Under the pieces are notes generated by a model. The model saw only the letters and a program-made list of their open reading frames with translations. It made no database searches and was not told where the DNA came from. Positions 1 through 9,771 of a DNA stretch of 36,381 nucleotides are shown in pieces. A program made the position numbers and the translations under genes. The stretch is from Acanthamoeba lenticulata (taxonomy: Eukaryota; Discosea; Longamoebia; Acanthamoebidae), in assembly GCA_002179805.1 (NCBI GenBank), contig NAVB01000081.1, positions 1 through 36,381 on the forward strand, in the 5' to 3' direction. How positions within the stretch are numbered: position 1 is the stretch's first letter; each line of letters begins with the position of its first letter.

Positions 1-1654
1 TGTATTCATCGTTTTGGTGTTGTGGTTCATGCGCAGGAGGCCAAGCAGACGGGCAAGGTCGAGAAAGCGCCGAAGGAGAGCATCTCGGCTCCTGATGACG
101 ACTACGACGACGCCATTTCCTCATTGGTACGCGTCCATGTTCTTCGTACGTTGGCCACCTCGTCGTCGTCACCAAACGAAACCATCAAAACAGGCGACGT
201 TGGACTGGCGCGAGCGGTACAAATCGACGTACCACTTCAAGAAGGGCTTCTTCTTCATGGGCGACCGCCGGAAGAACCAGATCACCATCCGCCTCGACAC
301 CTCGCGCTTTGTTGCCGACGAGCCCTCGTTGGCCCTCACCGGCGAGCTGACCTTGGTCGTGGCCTCGTCCAGCCTCACCACCCACGGCATCTACATCGTT
401 TTTGATGCCTACGAGCGCCGCTTCGCCCCTGACGAAGAGGTACGCCATTTCTTTTTTAAATAGAACAATAATAATTAAAAATAATAATTAAAAAAGAATG
501 TACATAATTAACATTCTTTGCACGCGCGTAGAGCGAGAAGGTCACCAACCTGTGGGCGATTCACCACCCGGTGACCGACGAGGTGGCCTGGGAGGCCCGC
601 ACCAGCCGCAAGCAGGTCTTCCCGCAGGGCACGCACCGCTTCCGCTTTCGCGTGCCCTTCCCGCGTACCGACGTCCCGCCGTCGACCACCAGGTAGCGTG
701 ATGCCCCTCAGCCCCAGCCTCAGGCAAGAATTCCAACAATGCGCGCGCTGGCGTCGCGGGCCAGGGTGGTCAAGTCCATCCAGTACGCGATCGCCTACGA
801 GGTGCGCGGGGTGATCGCCTATCCGTGGCCCTTCCCCGACAGCTGGACCTCGGCCACGGCCTACCACCTCACCGTCTCGCCCAACCCACGCACCCGACTG
901 GCCCTCCTGGTCCGCATACTTTACATTCCACTAATTTTTACACTAGAATTTTTATTTTATTTTATTTCACATTTTTTCGATTTAAAATTCTTTATTATGA
1001 AAATAGAGGACAGCACGCGAGACGCCGTACGTGAAGACGTTCAGCCGCCTCGGGCCCGGCCTCGAGTTCACGGTGTCGCTGCCGCGGCTGGGCTTCTTCG
1101 TGGGCGAGCGCGTGCGGCTGGCGGTCTCGGTCCGCAACGGCATGCCGTGGGACTACGAGCAGGTCACCCTCCGCGCCGTCGAGCTCATGCGCTGGCGCAG
1201 CCACCAGGCCGCCCCCTGGAACACCGTCGAGCCCTCGCGCCTCGAACTCGAGCAGCGCCTCAGCCGGCACCAGCTTCAAATGCACCACCAGCGCCTCCTC
1301 GAGCGCCTCGGCCTCGACGACAACGACGACATCAACGACAATGTCGACAAAAACGACGGCGAAGAGGAGGTGATCTGGCCCGAGGCGGCGGACGGCGGGC
1401 AGAAGAAGCTCGTGTTCCGGGTGGGCGTGCGCAAGCACAGCACGCGGCGGTTCGTGCTGGCCTTTGTGCTCGACGAGCGGCTGGTCAACCCGCCGCCCTG
1501 GTGCCTCCCGTGCGCGACCGACATCGAGCACCGCTACGCGCTCAAGGTCGCCCTCCGCAAGGCGGGCCTCTGGGCGGCCTCCACCACCGAGGAGGCCCTC
1601 GTCGAGCCCGTCGTCATCGACTCGCCGCAGCTGCTACTCGCCCCACCAGAATAA
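1..1654 (+). CDS. Arrestin-domain protein, 5'-truncated by window edge
   Basis: This is the 3' part of a gene that starts upstream; 436 residues are visible. Exons read 37-126, 194-439, 532-692, 729-909 and about 1022-1654 (a start at 1007 is also in frame). The first visible exon is acidic and low-complexity. The second and third form an arrestin N-like beta-sandwich, with a segment ending in ATHGIY-like strands and a PPST loop followed by a strand pattern SIQYAIAYEVRG. The last exon carries the arrestin C-like part (FFVGERVRLAVSVRN) with an Asp/Asn-rich insert near 1310-1360. Alpha-arrestins usually act as adaptors that link membrane receptors or transporters to ubiquitin ligases and endocytosis. 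That role is inferred from the fold only. No PPxY motif is visible in the part present. It converges on the F-box gene at 1732-2388, leaving 77 AT-rich bases between. Confidence 0.7.
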
Positions 1655-1731
1655 GCAAAAAAAAGCAAAAACAAATAATATAAAATGCAAAAAAATGCAA
1701 AAAAAAACAAATTCTTTACAAACTGCTTTCT

Positions 1732-2388
1732 TCACCTTCTAAGCCGAAAGGTCGGGGCTGGGCAGCCGTTCGCACAAGCCCACTGAAGCACATGCTGGTG
1801 GCCTGCTTGGGCCGCTGTTAAACGGGTCCACTTGTCCCACGGGCAGCCATGGCCACGCAACCACTGGAGCACGTCCAGATGGCCACCTCCTGCGGCCACG
1901 CTGCAGGTGGTCGTGTTCCACGGGCAGCCGTTGGCACGCGCCCACTGGAGCACAGCCAAGTGGCCATGCTTGGCCGCCGCCCGACTCGTACTTGCGTCCC
2001 ATGGACAGCCGTGTTCGCGCGCCCACCGCAACACGGCCAGGCGACCTTTCCCGGCCGCTCTGGCGCAGGTCCGACCGTCCCACGGGCAGCCATTTTGACG
2101 GGCCCACTGGAGCGTGGACAGCCAGCCCTTGGCGGCCACTTTCATGGCAAAGTTCTCAACGACGACAAGTCGCAGTTGGTTGTCCTCTTCCTTGGCCGCA
2201 GAAGAAGAAGACCATTGGGGCTCATCGTCATCGTGGTGAAGTAGGAGGTGCAAGGCTTGGGCCCACTTGTAGCAGACAGCGCGGGAGGAAGGCAGGGAGA
2301 GAGGCTCCACGAAGCCGAGCACGTAGCGCACCAGCTCCACCATGAGGTCGTCCATGCCCACTTCCACTTCGCTCTCCTTCGCTTCCAT
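1732..2388 (-). CDS. Short F-box/GCPW-repeat protein
   Basis: A single-exon frame of 218 codons starting at the ATG at 2388. The frame stays open further upstream, but that part reads as hydrophobic nonsense and overlaps the promoter shared with the kinase gene. Residues about 12-45 resemble an F-box (LMVELVRYVLGFV then a CYKW stretch). From about residue 90 come five repeats of roughly 26 residues with the pattern LxVLQWAxxNGCPWD followed by TCxxAAxxGH. The last repeat breaks off after GCP and ends in APTFRLRR, and the DNA beyond the stop is AT-rich without further repeats, so the gene looks truncated relative to the 20-repeat copy at 5679-7619. By family it would be a SKP1-dependent ubiquitin-ligase substrate receptor; this is inference. 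Its start lies 95 bp from the divergent kinase start. Confidence 0.75.
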   Translation of the reverse strand: MEAKESEVEVGMDDLMVELVRYVLGFVEPLSLPSSRAVCYKWAQALHLLLHHDDDEPQWSSSSAAKEEDNQLRLVVVENFAMKVAAKGWLSTLQWARQNGCPWDGRTCARAAGKGRLAVLRWAREHGCPWDASTSRAAAKHGHLAVLQWARANGCPWNTTTCSVAAGGGHLDVLQWLRGHGCPWDKWTRLTAAQAGHQHVLQWACANGCPAPTFRLRR

Positions 2389-2483
2389 CGCTCCTGTTCG
2401 GTCTTCTTCAGAAGAGGAAAAGGAAAAAGAAAGAACAAAAGAACTGAAAGTGAAAAGACGAATAAAACATAAGAACATCGACC
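2389..2483. promoter_or_regulatory. 95-bp divergent promoter
   Basis: This gap separates the start codons of the F-box gene (-) and the CIPK-like kinase (+). It is purine-rich on the + strand (GAAGAGGAAAAGGAAAAAG near 2410-2430). No TATA box is evident. Both genes must share it or have promoter elements inside the neighbour. Confidence 0.45.
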
Positions 2484-5362
2484 ATGGAAGCACCAGCACC
2501 TGGGGGTGTCCGACGCCAACAAGAAGAAGAAGAAGAAGGGGGCGCCTCGCCAGCAAGGGCAGGCGAGGCGCGGGGGCGGGTGGTGGCCCAGCGCTACCAA
2601 CTGGGCCGCGTGCTGGGCCAGGGCGAATACTCCAAGCACGTCGTCCTCGGCCCTTCTTCCTGCTGTTCAGCTTCTCAACCAGACACCCTCTTCAACTCCC
2701 CTTCGTGTCGCGCGTGTCGTGTCGTGTCGTGCGGCGCGTGTGTGCGTGCGCCAGGGTGCGGTACGCGGTGGACCTGGAGCGCGGGCGGGCCATGGCCGTC
2801 AAGGTCCTGTCTCTGGAGGGCGACCCGGTCAGGCTGCGCCACGACGCGCGCCGCGAGGTCGCGGTGATGAAGCGCCTGCGGCATCCGCACGTCGTGCGCC
2901 TCTTCCAGGTCCTTCGCAGCGAGACGCGCCTCTACCTCGTCATGGAGCTCGTCGCTGGCGGCGAGCTCTACTTCAAGCTCGGTACGTTCAAAAAATCACA
3001 AAAATATAAAACTATATATTGATTATCATTTTTATTCTTTATATAAAATCTAAAAAATAATTATCGATAAATTTATTTTTATTATTTATTTAAAATCTGA
3101 AAAATAATCGAAAAGTATAAAGTAATCGAAAATAAAAATAAATGCAGCCCACGCGGGGCAGTTCGACGAGGCGACTGCGCGGCGGTACTTCCAGGAGCTG
3201 GTGGCGGGCGTGGAGTATTGCCACGCGCGCGGGGTGTGCCACCGCGACCTCAAGCCCGAGAATCTGCTCCTCTCCGACACCGGCCGCCTCAAGATCTCCG
3301 ACTTTGGCTTCTCCACCTTTCTCGACTACGTGCGTGTTTGTTTGTTTGTGTGTTCGCGCGCGTGTGCGTGCGGAGATTGACGACCCAACACACGCGGCGC
3401 GTGTGCGTGTGTGCGGTGTGCGTTGTGCGTGTGCGGTGCTCAGGAGGGGAGCGGGCGGCACAAGGTGCTCCACACCGCGTGCGGCACGCCCAACTACGCC
3501 GCGCCAGAGGTTCTCACACACAAGGTGCCTCGCGCCCAAGCGCCCACGATGCCCCTGAAGGCGCTGACACCGCACACACGCACCGCACACACGCACACAC
3601 GTCCGGCAGGGCTACGACGGGGCGGCGGCGGACGTGTGGTCGTGCGGCTGCATCCTCTATGCCTTTGTGACCGGCCGTGCGTGCCGCACACACGCGCGCA
3701 CACACGCGCGCATGTGCGGCGAACCGCTGACGCGCCGCGCGCGGGGGGCTGGGCGGGCAGACCTGGCCTTTGAGGACTCGAATCCAGAGGTCCTGTGCCG
3801 CAAGATCAAGACGGTCCGTTGGGGCGAGAGATAGAGAGAGTGGGTCCTCTTGTCTCACTCGCGCGTGTGCGTGTGTGTGTGTGTGTGTTTGCAGGCCGAC
3901 TACCGCGTGCCGCATGACTTGCCAGCCGGCGCTGTGGGTACGCGGCGCATTCAAGTGGATGCGCCGGAAGGATTTCGAATTGACGTGCCCGCACACACGC
4001 ACACACGCGCGCAGATCTGATCGGGCGGATGCTGCAGCCGGACCCGGCCAGGCGCATCACGCTGCGCGAGGTCAAGGCCCACCCGTGGTTCGCCCCGTAC
4101 GTCGCTCCCCCCCCCAATACCTCGCGCGTCGAGCTCGAAGGGCGGACTGACTGCGACGACGCCCTGCGACGACCGCAGCGGCTACGACCGAGTGGAGGAC
4201 GAGATCCAGCGGCAGCAGCGCGACCCAGACTTTGCGGTAAACTTTCAAAAACAATTTCATTTATTTTAATTATTATTAGTATTAAAAATTTGAAATATAT
4301 TGAAACGTGGGGGGCAGGATGAGCTCGAATACGACGATGACGAGGACATCGTAGAAGACGCCGCCGAGACCGACGCGTCGTCCAAGGCCAGTTCGTCCGG
4401 CCTTCCCTCGTGCGCTCATCCCCCCCCCCACAATCCTCGTGCTCTGTCTTTATGTCGACACACCCACGATGATGATGGTGGGTTGGTTGGGACAGGGCCA
4501 ACGCGTTCGAGCTGATCGGGATGATGGGGACCCTCAACCTGTCGGGCCTCCTCCAGCGCGACGCGCCCAACACCCCGGCCAAGCGGTATGTAGATCGACC
4601 AGATCCTCGTCGTCTTCCTCATCGCCTTCTTCATGACCATCTTCTTGTGAGCGCAGAGCGCGGCAGCTGGCGAGTCAGACCAAGTTCATCTCCACGGAGC
4701 AGCCCGACGTCATCCTCGCCCGCCTCAAGCGCGCCCTCGACGTAGCCGCCTCCTTGGTCATGATGATGGTCATGATGATGGTGTTGATGTTGATGTGGAT
4801 GGTGATGGCACCTCAGAAAATGCGAGACTTGTACGCGCGCGTGGACAAGGCGTCGTTCAAGATCAAGGTCGCGGGCCGATGCGCGTCCGGGCCGCTCACG
4901 TTCCGCGCGCAGGTGTTCCGGCTGGCCCCCAGCCTTCACCTCGTCGACTTCACCAAGGGCCGCGTACGTTTTGGTTTTTTTTTCTAATTTTTTCAATTTA
5001 TTTTAAAAACGTTATTATTTATTTTTCATTTTCTGGATATTTGCTTCAAAAATATTAAATTGTTTTTTTAAAAAAAAAACAAAACAAAACAGGGCGACGC
5101 GCTAGAGTTCTTCCGTATCTACAACGCCATCCTCGACGATGTGCGCGAGACGACGACCGGCGGGACGGCCGTGGCGGCGGGACAGCAGCACCGGCGGCAG
5201 TCGACGCCCGTGGTCACGCTGGACCGCGGCGCGGCGCAGTCGGTGAGCAGCCCGCTGCTGCCCTTGTCCGCGGCCACGCGTCGCACGCCGCAGCCTGCGC
5301 CCCGGCGGCCCCTGCTCACAGCGAGCACCGGCGGTCAGCCCCGGGGTCCACCTCGCCCCTGA
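2484..5362 (+). CDS. CIPK-like Ser/Thr kinase with NAF motif
   Basis: Fourteen exons: 2484-2635, 2755-2981, 3148-3329, 3444-3524, 3610-3676, 3761-3813, 3895-3937, 4015-4096, 4179-4236, 4318-4394, 4496-4585, 4657-4741, 4817-4963, 5093-5362. They give 537 residues with no leftover base. Kinase landmarks: Gly loop LGQGEYSKV (44-52), Lys67 in [13 protein letters not shown] with Asp160, DFG at 178-180, activation segment [14 protein letters not shown] (196-209). Then follow an acidic linker, a NAF/FISL motif ([19 protein letters not shown], 342-360) and a C-terminal region with [15 protein letters not shown] and [11 protein letters not shown] like the phosphatase-interaction/KA1-type region of plant CIPKs (SnRK3). 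In that family NAF binds a CBL calcium sensor and releases autoinhibition. Calcium-dependent control here is inference. Intron 1 needs a GC donor at 2636 to keep the Gly loop in frame. The Pro/Arg-rich tail after 475 is unrelated to known domains. Confidence 0.88.
3330..3443 (+). repeat. Intron filled with alternating GT/GC tract
   Basis: Intron 3 of the kinase gene is made almost wholly of TGTG, CGCG and GCGTGT steps, an alternating purine-pyrimidine tract of the kind that can adopt Z-DNA. The splice signals GTGCGT and a final CAG flank it. Confidence 0.6.
3525..3609 (+). repeat. Intron with CA/CG alternating tract
   Basis: Intron 4 of the kinase gene contains repeated CACACACGCA units (about 3571-3603) before the CAG acceptor. 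The orientation is opposite in strand sense to the GT-rich intron upstream. Confidence 0.55.
3861..3894 (+). repeat. (TG)n microsatellite in kinase intron
   Basis: The 3' half of intron 6 of the kinase gene is a near-pure TG run ending TTTGCAG. It replaces the usual polypyrimidine tract. A related CA/CG run lies at 3990-4012 just before the next acceptor. Confidence 0.6.
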
Positions 5363-5678
5363 CGCACATGTGGCCCAAGGCTGTAATAAAAAGTCTCGGC
5401 ATCATTTGGCCAAAGACTCACAGATGGTGGTGGCAAGGTTTCAAGTCCTCTGATGGGTTGGTGTGCACCCATTGAAGGACTTCCAGGTAGCAAACTAAAA
5501 AACACAAAGAATAACTCTTTTAAAAAGCCAAGAAAGGGTCCCCAAAGGGAAGGTTTCCTGCACATGCTCCTTCCCCTACTTTCTTCTTCAAATTCCCTCC
5601 TTTTTACGTACACCAACTTCTCTCCACATTTTGGGAGCAGATCCCTCCTGTCCACAAAAAACGACAACAAAAGGGCAG
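5363..5678. other. Intergenic; poly(A) signal of the kinase gene
   Basis: Between two + strand genes. AATAAA at about 5383-5388, 20 bases after the kinase stop, is a plausible polyadenylation signal. The rest should hold the promoter of the repeat gene at 5679. Nothing else is recognised. Confidence 0.4.
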
Positions 5679-7619
5679 ATGAAGAGGGCCCGCAGTGAGG
5701 GGACAGAGATTGCAATGTCCACTGATGGACAAGCTACCTCTGAAAAGAAAAAACAAAAGCATGAGGACAATACCACAATACAAGACTTGCCTGTGGAGCT
5801 GGTGGCAGTCCTCTTGAGCCAAGTCCGTGCTCCAATGCTTGCAGTATGTGCTGCCGTGTGCCGCCGCTGGACCAACAGCCTTGACGTCGTCCTCCCCGTC
5901 ATGACCCCAACTTCTTCAGGCTGCTCGCTTCGCAGTTTGGCCGTGCGTCAAGCCGACAAAGACCAGTTCACCGAGTCAGCAGCCGCACGGGGCTGGCTCT
6001 CAGTGCTCCAGTGGGCACGCGCCAACGGCTGTCCGTGGTCGCGTTCAACCTTTAGCGACGCCGCGCTGGCGGGCCATCTGCCCACGCTGGCCTGGCTCTA
6101 CGAACAGCACTGCCCGGGTCAGGACCAAGTGTGCATCCGCGCGGCTGAGGGCGGCCACTTGCATGTCGTCCAGTGGGCCTACGCCCAGGGCGTGCCCTGG
6201 AGTGAGGGCACGACCGTCCAGGCTGCTCTAGGGGGCCATTTGGCCCTGCTTCAGTGGGCTTACGACCATTTCTGCCCGTTGGATGAGGAGACGTGTACTG
6301 CCGCAGCCATGGGAGGCCACCTCGACGTACTTCAATGGGTGCGCTCCATCAATGGCTCGTGGGATGAAGAGACTGGTTCAAGTGCTGCTGGCGGAGGACA
6401 TCTGGAGGTGCTTCAGTGGGCGCACCAACACGGCTGCCCTTGGAACCAGGAGACTTGTTTCAGCGCTGCCGTCGGGGGCCACTACGAGGTGCTCCAATGG
6501 GCCCATGCCCAAGGCTGTCCCTGGGATGAGGCGACTTGCAGAGCGGTCGCACATAGAGGCGACTTGGCCATGCTCCAGTGGCTACACGCAAACAACTGTC
6601 CATGGGATAAGCTGACATGCGGCACTGCTGCAGAGCGGGGCGATTTGGACATGGTGAAGTGGCTACGAGCCCACGGCTGTCCGTGGGGCCAGCAGACCTG
6701 CTCGTCGGCTGCTAGCGAAGGCCAACTGGCTATGCTTCAGTGGCTACGCGCGAACGGATGTCCATGGGACGAATCGACGTGTAGCGCAGCAGCCCTTCAG
6801 GGCCACCTCGTCGTACTACAATGGGCGCGAGCTCAGGGATGCACGTGGGACAAGAGTACGACCACCAACGCTGCGATACGAGGCCACGTTGAGCTGCTTC
6901 GCTGGGCGCGGGCCAACGATTGCCCCTGGGACTCTGGAGTGACCGAGGCAGCAGCGAGGAGAGGCGACTTGGCCATGCTCCAGTGGGCTCACAGCGAGGG
7001 CTGCCCACTTCCAGGGGACCTCTGCAACGTGGCGGCCAGACAAGGCAACCTGCCCACGTTGCAATGGGCTCGCACACAAGGCTGCACATGGGGCACCCAC
7101 ACCTGCGCCGAAGCAGCTTTTAGTGGGGCGCTTGATGTCCTGCAGTGGCTGCGCACCAACGGGTGTCCGTGGAACCATCACACCTTCAGGCTGGCAGCAG
7201 TTGGCGGCCACTTGGAAGTGCTGGCGTGGGCGCAGGCCAACGGCTGCCGTGGCCTGTGTAGCCCAAGTTTATTCCAGGCGGCGCTAAAGGCCAGACACTG
7301 CCTTCCTATGCTGAAGTGGCTGCGGCGAGCGGACGTCCCGCTCTACGAAAGGGCCTGCTCTGCGGCTGTGATGAAGGACGACTTGGAGTTGCTCCAGTGG
7401 CTCCGAGCAGAAGGGTGCCCCTGGGCGGAGGACACTTTCCGGCTGGCGGCGCAAAAGGGCAACCTGCGGATGATGAAGTGGATGCGGGAGGAGGACTGCC
7501 CCTGGGATACTTCGGCGGTTCAGTCTGCTTCACTCCAGCACAACATGCAGGCGATGCAGTGGCTGCTTGACCAAGGCTGTCCTGTCGAGGCTGCCGGCTC
7601 TTCCTCGCAAGGCGATTAA
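5679..7619 (+). CDS. F-box protein with 20 GCPW repeats
   Basis: A single uninterrupted exon of 646 codons. The first ATG in the frame is at 5679 (MKRARSEG, basic and nuclear-signal-like); a second at 5715 is possible. Residues about 35-70 look like an F-box (IQDLPVELVAVLL, then a VCRRW stretch). About twenty repeats of 26-27 residues follow, each built as LxxLQWAxxxGCPW then xxTCxxAAxxGH; a few are degenerate (for example INGSW, HFCPL). The repeat has the helix-loop-helix spacing of ankyrin-like repeats and is expected to form a solenoid that recruits a substrate. Known families join such repeats to F-boxes in Acanthamoeba and in some of its large DNA viruses. The substrate is unknown. It is the intact member among three copies in this window (also 1732-2388 and the broken 20700-21229). 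Confidence 0.85.
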   Translation: MKRARSEGTEIAMSTDGQATSEKKKQKHEDNTTIQDLPVELVAVLLSQVRAPMLAVCAAVCRRWTNSLDVVLPVMTPTSSGCSLRSLAVRQADKDQFTESAAARGWLSVLQWARANGCPWSRSTFSDAALAGHLPTLAWLYEQHCPGQDQVCIRAAEGGHLHVVQWAYAQGVPWSEGTTVQAALGGHLALLQWAYDHFCPLDEETCTAAAMGGHLDVLQWVRSINGSWDEETGSSAAGGGHLEVLQWAHQHGCPWNQETCFSAAVGGHYEVLQWAHAQGCPWDEATCRAVAHRGDLAMLQWLHANNCPWDKLTCGTAAERGDLDMVKWLRAHGCPWGQQTCSSAASEGQLAMLQWLRANGCPWDESTCSAAALQGHLVVLQWARAQGCTWDKSTTTNAAIRGHVELLRWARANDCPWDSGVTEAAARRGDLAMLQWAHSEGCPLPGDLCNVAARQGNLPTLQWARTQGCTWGTHTCAEAAFSGALDVLQWLRTNGCPWNHHTFRLAAVGGHLEVLAWAQANGCRGLCSPSLFQAALKARHCLPMLKWLRRADVPLYERACSAAVMKDDLELLQWLRAEGCPWAEDTFRLAAQKGNLRMMKWMREEDCPWDTSAVQSASLQHNMQAMQWLLDQGCPVEAAGSSSQGD

Positions 7620-7624
7620 AAAAA

Positions 7625-7645
7625 ATTGCGTAATAAATGCTTGAA
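7625..7645 (+). terminator. Poly(A) signal of the 20-repeat gene
   Basis: AATAAA about 13 bases after the stop codon, in the 107-bp gap before CCT7. Role inferred from the motif and its position. Confidence 0.4.
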
Positions 7646-7726
7646 TTCCATGCATACTTGAGGCCAGCAAGGACAAAGCCAAGCGGAGCCAATTCAATTC
7701 GCTTCGCCCCATCAATTGCAGCCACC

Positions 7727-9771
7727 ATGTCGCAATTCTTGGTTCGTGTCGCCGCTCGATCAATTTGATTATGTGCATTCTTCATCTGACTCCTTCCTCT
7801 CCGTGTGATCGCGCCTTTGCCGCAACAGCAACCGAGCATCATTATCCTCAAGGAGGGAACTGATACATCGCAGGGCAAGGCCCAGCTCATTAGTAACATC
7901 AATGCCTGCATGGCAGTCGTAGACACGATCCGTACCACCCTTGGCCCCCGGGGGATGGACAAATTGATCTACGAGAACCGCAACATCACAATTTCGAACG
8001 ATGGTGCCACAATTATGAAGCTGCTGGACGTCGTGCACCCTGCTGCCCGCACACTGGTTGATATCGCCAGGTCGCAGGACGAGGAGGTACACTAATCTTC
8101 ACCCGCTTCGGCAGCGCATAAGACAGAATTCGCTTTTACATTCCTGAATTCTTCCTCTACTCGCGCACCTGCAGGTGGGCGATGGCACCACGAGCGTCGT
8201 TGTGTTCGCCGGTGAGCTGCTTAAGGAGTCTAAGGCATTCGTTGAGGAGGGCGTGCACCCCACCATCATCGTTCGCGCCTTCCGTGCCGCCTGCGAGTTG
8301 GCCAAGAAGACGATCAAGGAGCTGGCGATTTCCATTGATTCCGCCAAGGATGCTGCTACGTACGCTCTTTTCCTGATCTTGCAACCACATTAATCTGTTG
8401 GTGCAGTCATCTCATTCTCCCTTATACCACTTTGTCAATTACGCATAGTGAGATGCGAACCGTGCTGGAGCGGTGCGCCGGCACTGCCCTGAATTCCAAG
8501 CTCATCGGCAGCCACAACGCCTTCTTCTCCAAGATGGTGGTGGACGCTGTCATGCATCTCGATGAGGACCTCAACCTGAACCTCATTGGCATCAAGAAGG
8601 AGAAGGGCGGATCCATGGAGGTGCGTTGAACCTTCTTTTCCTCCCCACTTTGAACTACATAAATCCACTACACAATCTTTCCTTGATCGAGATCGTTTGA
8701 CGCTTTACCACATCACCAACGCCCTCTCTGACCACCCTTGTCATCATCTTGCTCGTGCAGGATTCGGTCCTCATCGAGGGCGTGGCGTTCAAGAAGTGCT
8801 TCTCGTACGCGGGCTTCGAGCAGCAGCCCAAGAAGATCCCCGAGCCCAAGATCCTGCTGCTCAACCTCGAGCTCGAGCTCAAGGCTGAGAAGGACAACGC
8901 CGAGCTCAGGATCGAAGACCCGGCCGACTACCAGGCGATGGTGGACGCCGAGTGGAACATCATCTACGAGAAGCTGGACCACATCGTCAAGTCGGGCGCG
9001 ACGGTCGTCTTCTCGCGACTGGCCATCGGCGATCTCGCGACGCAGTACTTTGCCGACCGCAACGTGTTCTGCGGCGGCCGCGTGCCGCAGGAGGACCTCG
9101 ACCGCGTGAGCAAGGCCACGGGCGCGCAGATCCAGACGACGGTCAACGACCTCAACGCGTCGGTGCTGGGCAAGTGCGCGCTGTTTGAGGAGCGCCAGGT
9201 GGGCGGCGAGCGCTACAACTTCCTGACGGGCTGCCCCGAGGCGCGCACGGCCACCATCATCCTCCGCGGCGGCGGCGAGCAGTTCATCGACGAGGCCGAG
9301 CGCTCCATGCACGACGCCATCATGATCGTGCGCCGCGCCCGCAAGCACTCGGCTGTCGTGGCCGGCGGCGGCGCGATCGAGATGGAGCTCTCCAAGATCC
9401 TCCGCACGCACGCCCACGAGATCCGCGGCAAGCAGCAGCTCCTCATCAACGCCTTTGCCAAGGCGCTCGAGGTCATCCCGCGCCAGATCGCCGACAATGC
9501 CGGCTTTGACTCGACCGACATCCTCAACCAGCTCCGCCAGAGGCACGCCCAGGGCCAGACCTGGGCCGGCGTCGACGTCACCAACGAGGGCGTCACCGAC
9601 ACCTACGCCGCCTTTGTGTGGGAGCCCGCCCTCGTCAAGCTCAACTCGATCACCGCCGCCACGGAGGCCGCCTGCCTCGTCCTCTCCATCGACGAGACCG
9701 TCCGCAACCCCAAGTCCTCGGCCTCGGACGACGTCCCCGCCCCCATGCCCCGCGGCGGCCGAAGGCGCTGA
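7727..9771 (+). CDS. CCT7: T-complex chaperonin subunit eta
   Basis: Five exons: 7727-7741, 7829-8086, 8175-8359, 8449-8620 and 8761-9771, giving 546 residues, the normal length for CCT subunits. The protein matches the eta subunit over its whole length: [19 protein letters not shown] near the N-terminus, [11 protein letters not shown], the ATP-binding NDGAT and GDGTTS motifs, [19 protein letters not shown], and [11 protein letters not shown] and [13 protein letters not shown] in the C-terminal equatorial part. It ends in an Arg/Gly-rich tail (PRGGRRR). As one of eight different subunits of the cytosolic TRiC/CCT double ring it folds actin, tubulin and WD-repeat proteins using ATP. The short first exon codes only MSQFL and its ATG sits in a good context (GCCACCATGT). 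Introns are 87-140 nt and not low-complexity, unlike those in the kinase gene. Confidence 0.95.

Noticed and set aside
739..1683. 314-codon open frame through the arrestin-domain gene
   Set aside because: After position 909 the frame runs through an AT-rich intron and then an Arg/Ala/Pro-rich off-frame reading; the true frame from about 1022 gives the arrestin C-like sequence.
3330..4014. Repeated GT/CA blocks looked like a possible repeat array
   Set aside because: Unit lengths are irregular, there are no unique spacers, and each block is bounded by splice sites that keep the kinase frame. These are intron microsatellites, not CRISPR or satellite DNA.
5430..5460. GGTTTCAAGTCC resembles a tRNA T-arm
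   Set aside because: No matching acceptor stem, D-arm or anticodon arm can be drawn around it.
5679..7619. Origin of the GCPW-repeat genes by transfer from a large amoeba virus
   Set aside because: Similar repeats exist in such viruses, but base composition here equals the neighbours, several copies lie among host genes, and one is decaying. Direction of transfer cannot be judged from this window.
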